Positions 1 to 13,000 of a DNA stretch of 64,000 nt are shown piece by piece. The stretch is from Hirudo medicinalis (Eukaryota; Annelida; Clitellata; Hirudinida; Hirudinidae): NCBI GenBank assembly GCA_011800805.1, contig MPNW01000003.1:23007-87006 (forward strand). Direction: 5' to 3'. The translations under genes and the position numbers were made by a program. Every line of letters starts with the position of its first letter. Within the stretch, counting starts at the first letter, position 1. Below the pieces are notes generated by a model that saw only the letters and a program-made list of their open reading frames with translations, was not told the DNA's origin and made no database searches.

Positions 1-430
1 CTTGATGCCAATCACCTAAGACTTTTGAGAGTTTTGAGGAATAACATAATTTTGTTAAATAAAAATTGCACAAAAATCAATGAATTAGAGAAAAGAAACA
101 GAGCCCTTAGTATTCTTAGTAGCCTACATCAGATCAGGTTTCTTGTGCTCGAAAAACTTTGCTGTAATAACAAAGGATCAGTCATTTCTGTCCAGCAAGA
201 AATTTCGATAAGATTATCTTGGAACCAGTAAGTTAGCCAATCTGAAGATTGGGTGATTTGTTTGTTATATCTTTACTTAGTAATTGTTCTTTCTTTTTTT
301 AGATATCTTGCTGAATTGTTATTCAAATCTCGAATTGAGCAGAATGTGGACTTTCTTCAAGCCATCCAATCACAAACCCAAGAATTAATGGAATGTGGAA
401 CCTACCTGAAGAATAAACACTTTTTATGAT
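1..430 (+). CDS. C-terminal two exons of an unidentified, helix-rich protein (5'-truncated by window edge)
   Basis: The first exon is open from base 1 in frame 1 and ends at 227 at a GTAAGT donor. The next exon starts at 303 after a T-rich tract ending in TAG and runs to a TGA at 428-430. The split codon (CA|A) joins in frame, which supports a real splice. The encoded tail is about 118 residues, rich in Leu, Asn, Lys and Gln, with heptad-like spacing suggesting alpha-helix or coiled coil. It ends in the residues KNKHFL. I do not recognise the family. An augmin- or centrosome-type coiled-coil protein is possible but unsupported. An ATTAAA-type poly(A) signal lies near 620, and the convergent unc-79 3' end follows. 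Confidence 0.6.
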
Positions 431-1060
431 GCATGACAATCCTGATCTCATCAAAGTCCCCCAAATCTCCTTAATCTGCAAAGTCTGGCCTTGTTACTAA
501 ACTTGTTATTAATATTTTATGTTTACCATTCCTACAGTTTGATTCCTTTTTTGCAAGCCATTGTGGTAAATATTTTCAAATCTCCCATGTGACAATCTCA
601 TTCCATAGCAGTTTGATAGAATTAAAACATTTCTTCCTTAATGTAAACAGAATTTTCTGTTTCTTGGAACGATGCTCACAGGGAATTCTTGAGAAGCTGA
701 TGATTCTGAACCCTGAGAGCTGCTATTGCTAACTCAAATGTTCAGCGATGCAATGTACAGTACCGCTTGTTTTACATTTATTTCCTTCTTTATTTACTAT
801 GTAATAGAACATTTTTACTTTAAATGATCTATTGGTTTTATTGTTTCCAAAGTATTGTTGTTATAGAGCACAATTTAACACATCATTGTATAGGATCTTA
901 TGCATTCTCAGCTGCCTTTAAAGCACTGTAGAGTTCATCATGAATATATGTGATGGAATTATGAGTCTGTTGCTTCTGTTTGAATCATGGTTTAAAATAT
1001 TGAAGATGAACGCTGTCTGTTTAAAAAATTTAACATATACATTTTAAAAGCGTTCACTGG
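431..1060. other. Convergent intergenic region / 3' UTRs
   Basis: Non-coding. It holds the 3' UTR of the left-edge gene (+) and of unc-79 (-). An AATAAA on the minus strand (TTTATT at 837-842) is a plausible unc-79 poly(A) signal. No other gene is seen. Confidence 0.6.
837..842 (-). promoter_or_regulatory. Candidate poly(A) signal of unc-79
   Basis: AATAAA on the minus strand, about 220 bases past the unc-79 stop codon. No other minus-strand copy was noted between it and the stop. Confidence 0.45.
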
Positions 1061-4000
1061 TCAAACAGCATAAAACTGGGTTGCGGTCGAAGATTGAACT
1101 TCTATTTGGCTGAGTTTGAATTGCATCCTTTTGATCCACTTGGCAAGCATCTCACAGAATATTTTTGGTTCTTTGGATGATTTTGATGGTCTCCAGTTCT
1201 GGCACATTTGTAATCTCACTTGCATATGACCTGGTAACTGAAGCATTTTGAAAATGAGCTTAGACTTAATACTCTACATTCACATGGCTTTAAATTTAAA
1301 ATATAAAATTTACCTGACTATGATAAGAGCGCAAGATTGGGACCCACAATGAGAACAGCTGAAATTGAGAATAGTAAGATCGAGATGAGGACAAATGACG
1401 AATGCATGTACCTCATGAGACAGTAGCATTAAAGCACTAAGAAGTCAACGATAATATCTAGTCTGATGAATGGAGAAGATGGGCAAATAGTGAGTCTTAT
1501 GAGTTGATTAATAGGTTCTTGTGAGGTTGTTGAGGGCAGACTTTGCATGGAAACAAGCTTACAATAAAGGAAAAAAATTGCATTAAGAACCTTCACAAGT
1601 ACAGTTGAGTTGCACTCCTGCAAAGCTTCCATTAAGCTCAAGAAATGAAGGTTTACCATCTCTGACATCTGAAAGGAACAAATGAACCACTGCTGTTTCA
1701 CCTTTGATAGATTCACCTAACAAACACATAAGAATAAGATATGTCTCCAATACAAACCACTTTGGAGTGGGACAGAAGTTGCAAGATGCCCGGGGTGACT
1801 TTACCCCAAAAGTCGATGATGGTTTGATGGGGAGCAGTAGAGTCATCCATGAGTGGCATATCAAGAATATCTTGTAACTCGCAATACATGGTCCATAACT
1901 AGCATTAAAACAATTAATTGCAGTGCAAGCAGTATTCACTGATATCATGATGATATTTTTACACACCAATGTTATAAATTAACCTGACAAAGCATGAAAG
2001 CATGGAAAAGAGATGACATGTGAAGGACAGAAGTCTGAAAAGAAAATTTAGGAAAATATTTTTCTTTCATTCTAAGAATTAAAAACGTATTTGGCAGCTT
2101 TTCTTTTCTTTTTGGGTGTGCAGGTTGGCCGAATAGGTTGCATTCCTGCATATGACAGTAATGGCAACAGTCGTCGTGTCGTGTTTGAAACCCATCCTGC
2201 AATGCCGTAAGCACCCTTGGGAAGGAGCGCTATTACTTATTTATTTATTTATTAAATAAGTGAGCAGAGGACAGAAGCCTCTTACCTGCTCACTATATAA
2301 ATGGTTAAACAAAAAGTGCCTCTGATGCTCTGCATATGGTGCTATATAAATGAAGTATTTTTAGTATGTTTACATTTTATTCTGTCCTATTTACAATAAC
2401 AGTTGAACATGTCAAAGCAACATCAAGATTATAAAATCGTTGGTCACTTTTCTATTAAATTCTATATGAACTGCATATTCCATGCTCCTGGTCCACTGCA
2501 AATTGGATTGTTGTAATTTGGTAACAAATCATAAAACCTTAGATTGTCCACTGAATCCAGTGAGGATGACCATGATGTGATCAGCTATGTAGCCACAGCA
2601 CTCCATGGTCAGAGGGCGACAAACAATGGCCCCAGCAGCTCCAGTAACTGCACTGTGCATGAGTGAACTAAGCAGCAGCCAGCACAAGATGCGAACGTGA
2701 CAAATGCAATCCACAAACTCTCTTGGACTGGAAATTACTTTGTCATTCAATTATATTTGAAATTCTCAATTATATTTCAAAGGTTAAATAGATCATCTCT
2801 AAATATCTGCATGTGCTAAGCTTTAAGTGACATGTGATCCAATAAAAAGGAATAACAAATCAAATTTGAATAATCAAACCCTTGCTGGATAGCAGAAGGT
2901 GGGTGGAAGAGCCATGGAAGATACCTGGCAACAAGTCTTCCATCTTTGCCGCTCGAGTATGAGAACTCGAGTGCAACAAATTGAGCTATGCCAACTTTTA
3001 AGTGACTTCCAAGTGTGTCTTCATTCAAATTTTGAAATGCCCCCTTTGTATTAGTCTTAATAAAAAAAAGATATTGTTTATGCATTGGCACCATATCAAA
3101 ACATAAAATTTAGAATAAAATAGTATTTAGGGCCAATAAAAATGTTTAAAATGATATTTCTGAAGCCAGTAAACATCTAACTTTGAGTTTGTTGGTGGTG
3201 TGAATATCAGCAATGAATTCAATACAATCTGACAAGTGCATCTTGAGACAATCGGCAACATTTGTGGACACGAGAGTTTGCGAGTGAGGATTGAAGGTGT
3301 AAGAGGCAAGTTCTTTGACAATGTTTATGGGCCCAAGAGTCCCACCTGCATCCAAGCACATCATCTGCAATGAAAGGTAAAAGTGTAACTAATGAATAAT
3401 AATTGGATAATTTATTTATGAGTAGTGAATCAAATCAACCTGCACAAGAAGCACAAAATTTTCATCTGGTAAAACTTGCTTGAATCTGATTGTCTGAACC
3501 AACTCTGCCACAACAGACCTCGAGAGGTAGAATTTATCTCTCTCCTTTGGATTTTGAGATTTTTTTTTATTGCTTATTTTTGTTTCTTATTTTGATTATG
3601 AATCGGTGGTTCTTAAACAAACTTTTGTGAAAGCCCGTCCACAGAGAGAACAAATATCCATCAAAAGTTGAAGCCTGAAACTGCAATTCTGTATTGTGAA
3701 GCTCAACACCTTTGAGAAGGGTTCCAGAATAGACTTTGAAAAATAAATCACTTCAATTATTATTCAAATGTTTTCAAAATGCAAATAAATTCTTTAGCAA
3801 TTAAAATCATGATAAAATAAGAAGAAATATTACTTTGACAGATGAAATAGCAGGCATCTTGAGGATGGAGATGATGATCTTCAGGAGAGAGTTCACGTGG
3901 TTGAAAGGGGAGGGAATAAGGATGGAAATCTTCCTGAAAAATCCCTCAAACAAAGAAATGAGAGCAGGAGTGGAATCAAGAATGAGGTGATCCATAAAGT

Positions 4001-7000
4001 TTGAGAGATTTACAACGGCATTGGTCAACTGGTCATTTGTCAAAGTCCTCATCTCATTAAGGCCCTGTTGTCATACGAATCATTCTTCAAAATAGGTTGA
4101 TAATGATGTGTTGAGTGTTGAACAAATGATGCTTGTCTTCTCAAAAGATCTACAAGCCTATGACAGAATAGAACTTTCTAATTCTTCAGAACTCTTAATT
4201 GTTACCTCTAAAATGAGTTGCAGTGCAATGGGGCAATTCAATTCAGAGAAGTCTGCAAGTGTTGAAGCCAGAACACTCAGGAAGCAGTTGTCTAAAGCAA
4301 TGTTTTAAGGATCAGCACACATTTTACTGATTATTAATAGGAAGTAATTTATTTGGCTAGTAATGAGCAGTTAATAAATAAAACCCTCCAATAACATTGG
4401 AGCACTAATTACTTCATTGGAAATAACAAACCACAAATAATTGAGGTAAAAAGCTGTGGGAAAACATTGTTGGGTGCAAGTTGATGGAGGACACATCTTA
4501 GAAACTGTCTGGCTGTGCTCATTGAATTTCCTGGTATCACAACCCCAACCCTGATCAATACAAATTGAATTCCAAAGTTGAAGGTACTATTTCAATAAGA
4601 ATTTTGAAGACTGCTATGAATAATTAAGCAGGCTAAACTGCATAACAGAAGACATATCGGATGGTACTTAACCACATAATAGAAGATATATTGGATAGTA
4701 CTTAACTGTTCTGATTGCCATAGGAATGGACTGTTAGCAGCTATCCTGAAATAAACACGTGATAGAATATTTAATTTCATAAAAAAAAATTTATTTAATA
4801 TTGAGGTATTAAAATCAAATAATAACGGTTTAGGATTTAATAAAGCTTTAAGTTTTATTTTCTCACAAGTTTCTTTTAAATAATTTTTTATTTGTGATAG
4901 TTGTTCTTGCAAATAAACAAACCTGGACACACAAAGAAACATATTTGGCAAGAGAGAAGCTGCCATGACTGGTTCCCGATGGATGAAAGTTGCAAGGCAC
5001 ACAATGGCTGTGCTGACAGTCTCCTCATCATAGCACTCCAATGGAGTGGAACACGAGGGACACTGATCCACCAACAAGTTGTCCGTCGATCGGCTGCAAC
5101 TTCCTTGCTTCTGCCTTGGATCGGGTTCTTCGGAATGCTTCTGTTGCATTTCTGACCTCCTCGTTCTGTCAAATGCAGGTGAAAATGCATCAACAGTATT
5201 CATCGTTGTTATTACTAAACATTCACAAATTTATAAAATGTTAAGGAATGTCAATGAACCAATAAATAATTCATCTGCAATGCATCAATAGATGATTCAT
5301 TTGCAAAAATTAAAAAATTTAAACTAAACAAACAAATGCTCAGAGATATCAAAAAATGGAATGGTCACCTTCCACTGGAAATATGTTCAGAAATGAAAGT
5401 GTTGAGTTCAGGAATCTCATTAACCAGTTGCACCATGCTCAACCCTGTTTTGCGTGACTTTCTTCCCTTTGTGTCAGATTCAACTGCTTTAACTTTAGTA
5501 AAGAACATTGTAAAACTTCAAGACTGCTTCATTAACTTCTTAAAAACAATTCAATAAAAGTATTCATCACTTGGGGTTTTCCCATGCTTGGATGCATCAT
5601 CATGAAATGTTTTGTTGTCCACAGCCAAGTAGTCATCGCACCTCAATGATTTTGATTCTCCATTTTTCAGTCCTTCCCTCTCATTGACTACATCAATAAC
5701 CTTTAAATGGCGGTGATTACCATTTCCAGTAAGAATCACTATCAATATGATTTTTGCTCATGTTTTGAGTTTCAATAAAAGGTTCAAAAAAGAAAAAGAA
5801 ATATTGCTAAGTGATGATAACTATTAATTGATCAATAAAAAGTCGACCTTAGGTTGGGCTTGAACCCAGATATGAAAGCTATCAATTTAGCAGAGCATAA
5901 AGCAACAATTGCTAACATTGGAATGTAGATTTTTGGACAGAAGCTCAGAAGCATCCAAAATGATGGAAGAAGTTTCAGAATCTTTGTGACCCTCATGCTT
6001 TGATGCTCCACTTTTTGAGTGAGATAAATTTTTCAGTAGGATTCCATCACCTTTCTGAATAAAGCAATTGAACTTTTACTTGTTGTTATTTATTCAGGAA
6101 AAAAAAGAAAATATTAAGGTAGAAACTAAAGGTTAAATTTACTTTTGGTTGTTGTTAATATTAAGATAAATGAACAACTAATTTCTTCAGGAAAAATAAA
6201 AATGACTGATGACCTGGAACCTCATCTTCATGGCAGAGAAAGTAGACTCCTCTGAGTCGAATGGAATCTTATATTCGGCTATCCTACGTGCTTGGTCGTC
6301 TTCGCTCCTGTGCTGACCTCCTTCATCTTTTCTCTTTCTCCAACCATCATCGACCTTGGCAGACTTCAACCTATATATACAAAATATATACAATATTATT
6401 TATTCTAATGTCGTGATGTTCCAACTTCATCAGTGGTCAGAAGATACAAGATTTCATGATGACTAACATGGACTTTGAGAGGACAGGAGATGATGATCTC
6501 GAAAAAGTGGGACTCTGGAAACCAGATGCCATTTGATCGAGGATGGCTGCAGATCTTCTGGTCGTCTGAGGAGTGAATGAATGGGCCGGAGAGGACATGA
6601 CCTCCTCCTCGTTACTTCCGGGCGGAGTTTCTATCTCCAGGATGTTCTCCAAGTCCCCCACCGATACATTGCTGGTGTCTTGAGTTGAACAGAAGCAACT
6701 AAGTTACAACTGCCATTAAAGATAGTCTTACAAATAAAACCTCTGTTTCTCTGAAGATAGGGACTTGGCAGAATGATGGCTTCTTCTTTTCTTTTGCATT
6801 GGTGGAATCGAGCATCAATTGTGTTGATCGTGATTTTTATCAATCTCATTATCACCTCAGAGTTTGAATAGGAATACTGGTAAAAAAATGATTTATTAAT
6901 AAATTTACAAAGTTATTCTAAAAATATGTCCTAGTTATTAATATAATCATAGAAAATTAAGACACCTTGTACAGGATTACCAACAAGGACTGGAGCCAAG

Positions 7001-10000
7001 AAATTCTAACATAGGGTTCTAGGTACCAGAGTGAGTAGTTGGGTGGCTGGTAGTCGCTGGCATACCTCTGAGGGGAAGGACAGTACTGGAGGATATCCAG
7101 TGCGAACGGAAGCATGGTGCTGCCAAGTTTGAAGTTTCTGTCCAACACCTGGAATAATTTTTGTTTTTAAATGCAAATGCACGAATAAAGTTTAACAAAA
7201 TTGCCCAATAAAAATAATTTGTTCTTAGTTCAAGCAAATCAATGATATTACGTTACGTTATTATGATGTAATGTTATGCTGTTATTATGATATTATGTTG
7301 TGCTGTTGTTATTATGATATTATGTTATGTTATTATTATGACATTATGCTACCTTTGCAAGCCCAGATATGTAAGCATTGAACACCACAGATGTCCTGAA
7401 AGAGTATTTCAATATCAAACTTGGACAGCTTGCAATTCAGTTTACTTTTAAGTTCCCAAGTCTATTCATACCATCACAATTTTCAGATTGGAATTTTAGA
7501 AAATTTCAAATGGTTTGAGAAAAAATTCATTAAAACATAAGCAAAATAACAACAACAATAAATAAGTTACAAAGCAGTAAAATGAGAAAGTTGAAAAATC
7601 ATGTGGCACCTCAGTTTGTATGGGGGTATTGTAAAGACCTTCTCGGAAACATTGTATCCAAGAAAGAGGCTCACATGCCACAAGAGGTTACTCTAAATTA
7701 GCAAATTTAATGTTTAATTTAGATTGACCAAAGAATTCAAAAGAATTTCTATTAAATTAATTGCAATCTATCTTCATCAATATAATTCTCATCAAATCAG
7801 TTTAATATCCATAAACTTACCAAGGACTTGCTTGGCTCAGTATCATTTTCATCCTCAGAATTCAGCATAAGTTGCTGTTGTTTTAAAATATATGAAATGT
7901 GCAGAAATTCTGACTTAGTACAATAAATGTAATAATTAAAATCTGTCCAATAAATTTTATAATTAAATGGTAGGAGCTTATAAAGTGACATTGCTCAATT
8001 TATTAAATGCTGTAAGACGAAGATTGCAAATCAACAAACACTCATAAACAAATCAATGAGATGGTGCAGAGTTTCACGATCAAGGTCTTCAAATGCTACA
8101 ATCTTCTGCAACAAACACATCAAATTGTTTTCTCCATCAGTGAATTCCCTCAAGTTTCCACAAACTTGAGCTGAAATAAATATTGAATTATAGCAAAACA
8201 CAATGAAATGTTTTTCTGATAAACTCTATAAAAATTAGAAATGAAATAATTTCATTTCTTGCAAATAAAGCTCAGAATGGACTGACCATTCAAATTAGTG
8301 AAGAGACCAGCTCCAAATCTTGACCCTCTGCCTCTATAAAGTGGTGCAGACTGTTGTCTGACATAGGCCGATTTCTTCTGATCTGTTTTATTTCTTTATT
8401 TCATTCAAGTCATTGTTTGCAAGTGAGAGATGTTTTAAGTCTTTGATAAATGTATTTGCAGTTAAAATATGAAATATTAATTGTGATTTTGAGCTGGAAA
8501 AAACAGTGTTTTACTGGAAAGTAATAACAATATTAATCGACTTCTTGCGACTAAGAACAACTAATAATATTAATAATAATGTAAAAAAACAATAATATAT
8601 TGTCCATGAAGTTTAATAAACTATGTAATTACAAATAAATGTTCTCATGCACTTCATTCTATGAGACTCTTGATTTGATCCATTTCCAAATCAAATCAAA
8701 TAAATAATCTAGCTCACTAGATGAAGAATTGATAAAAGAATAATGTACTTCACTCTAACAACGCAAAGTTGAAAAGAAATTCTAGAGTTAATTCTAAGAA
8801 GGGTTGTGAAAAACATACTAACGTTTTTTTCTGCTAACTTTATTACAAACAAAAACATTCAAAGCTGATAAAGATTATACTCCCAAAATTTATTTTATTG
8901 TATAACTAAACCCTATTCAATTGAAATGTTACACATGAGCCAAAGAAACCCAACCTTTTCTAAGAGGAGCAAGTTGCTTTGAATAAACAAGCAATGTAGA
9001 CAGGGGTTTTCCTCCACCAATGTTCAGTGTTGAACATTTCTTGAAAGATTTCAGATAGCTGGACCTCATCAGAGCCGTGCGAGCTCTTGTTGCCTTTTCC
9101 AGAAAATAATCTCCCAAAAGATCACTGTGATGCAAGTCTTTAATGAATTTAAATTTGGGTTTACCTATTTGCCTATCCAGATAAAAAAAAACAATCAAGG
9201 CAAATCTATATAACAAACCTTCGAGATGGGCAATTTCCCCCACGTTTTCAAGACCAATTTGTGCTTCCAAACAGAGCACATCAAGTTTATTGAAGAAAAA
9301 GTCCCAGGAGAGAATGGAGGGATTTTTATTTGAGTTGAGAAGGACAGTTGACAATTTTTTTAATTTATTGAGAATCAACGTCCTGTCATTAATCAGCAAA
9401 TCAAAATGATGCTCCAAACAGAGACACATGCCCTAAAAATATTCCACATGATCTCACAGACATTTTTTTTATGTATGTATTCTTTTTATTGGGCATAAAT
9501 GTCATGAAATACATAATTCAGAATAATCAATTGTCCAAAGGATCATCCAAAGGGATGTATTCCCTTCCAGATTATCGAATAGTTTACCTAATAATTTACT
9601 GAATAATGATGATTCACTTTCAAAAAGGACTATCAGATTTATAAAAGAGTTTTATTTTGATGTTTTATGCATGAAAATATTAGAAAAGTAGTAACAAGAT
9701 GACAAGATGAAATAATAAACTATCAAATAATGAATAAGAAATTAGAATCCAACTCTATAAAAACCTTAAGAGCTTTGATGCTCATTGACTCGATGAGAAG
9801 TGCAGCCTTGACAGCAATGGAAGAGTTGACGTCGTCAAGAGAACCAATGAGGTGGTAGAATGCGTGCGCAAGAGAGGATCGCACATATTCATTGGTTCCA
9901 ATCTTTTCCTCGGTCAAACAAGAAGCCACCACTGCCACCTTCTCAGCTTACAATTTAAGACAGTCATAATTTATGCACAAATGAAATAGTCACACAACAA

Positions 10001-13000
10001 ATAGTGAAACTAACTGGCTTTAAATCTAACATTCCAAGAGTTGTTTGAAAAATTGTTCTCAATTAAATTTCCGAAGACATCAACACTGAATGGAAAGGTG
10101 AGGAAATAAATCAGAAGAGACACAGCACTTGAACTGGCCTGGTTGTGCTCAGAAGTCAACATATTCCATAACCTGTTAACATATTAATTAATTAATTATT
10201 AAATCAATATGATTAATTTATTATTAAATCAATATGATATGCCTCAACAAAATATGAAACAAAAGACTAATCGAATAAAAAATGTTGTTGCATCATTTTT
10301 TCCTTCCTCATTGCAAAGTTTTTAATTCTGACTCACCCTGGTAGGGCAAGGTCTGCAGAAAAATGTTTGAAAAAGTTTCTTTCCTGAAGGTTCTTCTGCA
10401 TCCTGAGGAAATCAGAATGTTGACACAGCAGATACATCGATGTCAGACACAAGTACTTGCATTCGACGTTGGAGACAACTCCAATCAGCTGAACAGCGTT
10501 GGAATGTTTTACAATTAAAATGAACATTAAAATGAATACAAAGTTGTGCTACACAATGTAAGCTAGCACAATTTCATTCTTGTTGTGATGTAATAATCAT
10601 ATATAACTTGTCAAACTAATTAAGGGTCCAGTGCTGGAGTTGGTTAATAAATAAAAAATTAAATATTCAAAATATTAATATTAAACCATAATATTAAGTA
10701 AATAAAGCAAAATGGCTTCTGCCTGAAAACAAGCAGACCTCAGAAAAATGAAAAAGAAGTCGGTGCTGGGGAGGTAAAGCTGACAAATTAAATTCCATGC
10801 TTCCATTTTCTGAAACGAAATTAAAAATCATTCATAATAAAATGACATTAATATTAATGAGATTAGTGCTGAATGTAAGATTAGTAATTAATTGCAATAA
10901 GTACTCAAAATAATTGGAATGATAACATTAAGAATAGCAACTTACCTATGAGCTCCTGATCAACAACACTCACAGGTCCATTCTCCACGGGCATCTTGGG
11001 ACTTTTTGAAACGATGAATGTAATCAACTTGTTGCAGAGAAGATGCAGGGTGATCTGATTGCTGCTGCCAATGAGGATGGTTTCATCAAGGAGGATGGTG
11101 ATCATGCTGGAGAGCATTTCAATGATGGTTTGGTTGACGGCTTCATTCACTTCTCTGTGAGGCTCCACATCTTGTATCTCAATCTATTCAAAGCCATCAA
11201 CTTTAGTAAGTCATGTCTGTTGATTTATACAAAGTGGAATGAAACACCAAACATAAAGTATTCGAAGCTCGAGGTCCCACATCTAATGGCATTCATTTAA
11301 CATGTGATTATTTTCACAACTTATTATTTAATAATTATTATAATTAATATAATTAAAATAACAGCAAGGGGCTGCTTTGGCCTGTACCAAGATGTATCAT
11401 TATTATCATCATAAAATATCCAATGACCTGTTTGAGGAGGACATCCAACATAATAAGATAACATTTCAGGTGCTCTTCACTGCTTGATGAATGCACTTCA
11501 TCCACTGGATCGTCTGCATCTTTCTCTTTTTCCTCATCTTTTTCATCATCGTCTTCTCCCCCTTCAGTCTTCAGATTGGTTTCAGGCTTGTCACATGAAA
11601 CTTTTTGAAAGGCTACCTTCTGAAGAGATGTTGTACCAAGCATGAACATTTCAACAAGGATTTCAATGGAGATGAAAACTTGAAGATCTGTCAATATCTG
11701 TAGAAGGCAACTCCATTTAAATAAAAGCAATAGCCATTTTATCATTTCATCAAATTTCAAAATTATTAAATTTATATGCTTAAAGAAGTCTGTTTTAGCA
11801 AATCAAACACAAATTACAAGGACTCAAGAAAAGCCTGAAGGATGGATCAGTGAAATCCTTCAGTGACTTCATTTATAATAAGTGCATCGAGAGATTTGGG
11901 GTCGTGCCTGTCAAGCGACCGCAGGAAAAGAAGGACTCCAGGCGACAGCGCGAACTCAGACGCCTCAAATGCAAAAAGAAAGCTCTTCGCCGTTGGTGGA
12001 AAGTGGCTAAAGAAGACGAGAGAGAAGGACTCTCCTCCTACGGGAGGACGTGAAGAGACGAGTGAGGGACTTGCGCCGCGCAGAAAGAGGGAGACAGAGG
12101 AAATATGAGAGGAGGAGAGCTATTAGAAGAATTTTTAGCGATCCATAAAGATACTGGAGATCGCTACTAGACCCTCCGAAATCGGGTGAACTTTCTGCAG
12201 AGCAAGACAAGTTGGAGGAACACTTACTTAAAACGTACAGCGGTACCGCTGCTGACCAGTTCTTTTTGTTTGGCGTCTCCTTCGCTCGAGGATGTGAGAG
12301 GAGTTGCGAGGAAAACGAGAAACCGATCAGCGCCAGGACCCAACGGAGTTCCCTATCTCCTATACAAAAAGATGCCCAAAAACACTATATTTGCTGCATT
12401 CCCTCATTCAGAGAGCTTGGTCGTCGGCCACGGTCGATGATGAGTGGAAGAAGGCAGAGGGCGTCTATATTCCAAAGGAGAAAGACTCCAAAGGTCTGAA
12501 TCAATTCAGACCAATATCGCTGCTTTTTCTCCATTATGGCATCGAGGCTCACGTCGAACTACGTGGACATTTCAGTCCAAAAGAGAGGCATTCCAGGTGT
12601 ATCCGGTTGTCGCTCCTGCACACCTCGATGATCTGGGAAGCTATCCAGAGAGCCAAGAGGAGCCGGCTGAGTCTGTACATCATGTGGCTGGACCTAGCGA
12701 ACGCATACGGGTCAGTGCCACACCAGCTTCTATGGAAAACGTTGGAGGCCCATCATGTGCCACAGCCCGTTATTCACATCCTTCAGGAATACTTTAGCGG
12801 GTTCGTGATGCGGTTTTTCACCAAGACGTACACTACAAGGTGGGTTCCAGTTGGAATAGCTTTCGGGTGCATGATTTCTCCTTCCCTATCCGTACTGGCG
12901 ATGCAGATCCTACTGAAGGCAGCCGGGTCCAATATTCCAGAGGCGCACATTGGTAAAGGTGTATACATGCCTCCAATAAAGGCATTCATGGATGACACTA

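Noticed and set aside
4108..4308. Plus-strand open frame
   Set aside because: It overlaps unc-79 minus-strand coding sequence and is a shadow frame with no family features.
5840..5935. tRNA gene on the minus strand
   Set aside because: GGGTTCAAGCCC resembles a T arm, but no acceptor stem, D arm or anticodon arm pairs with it.
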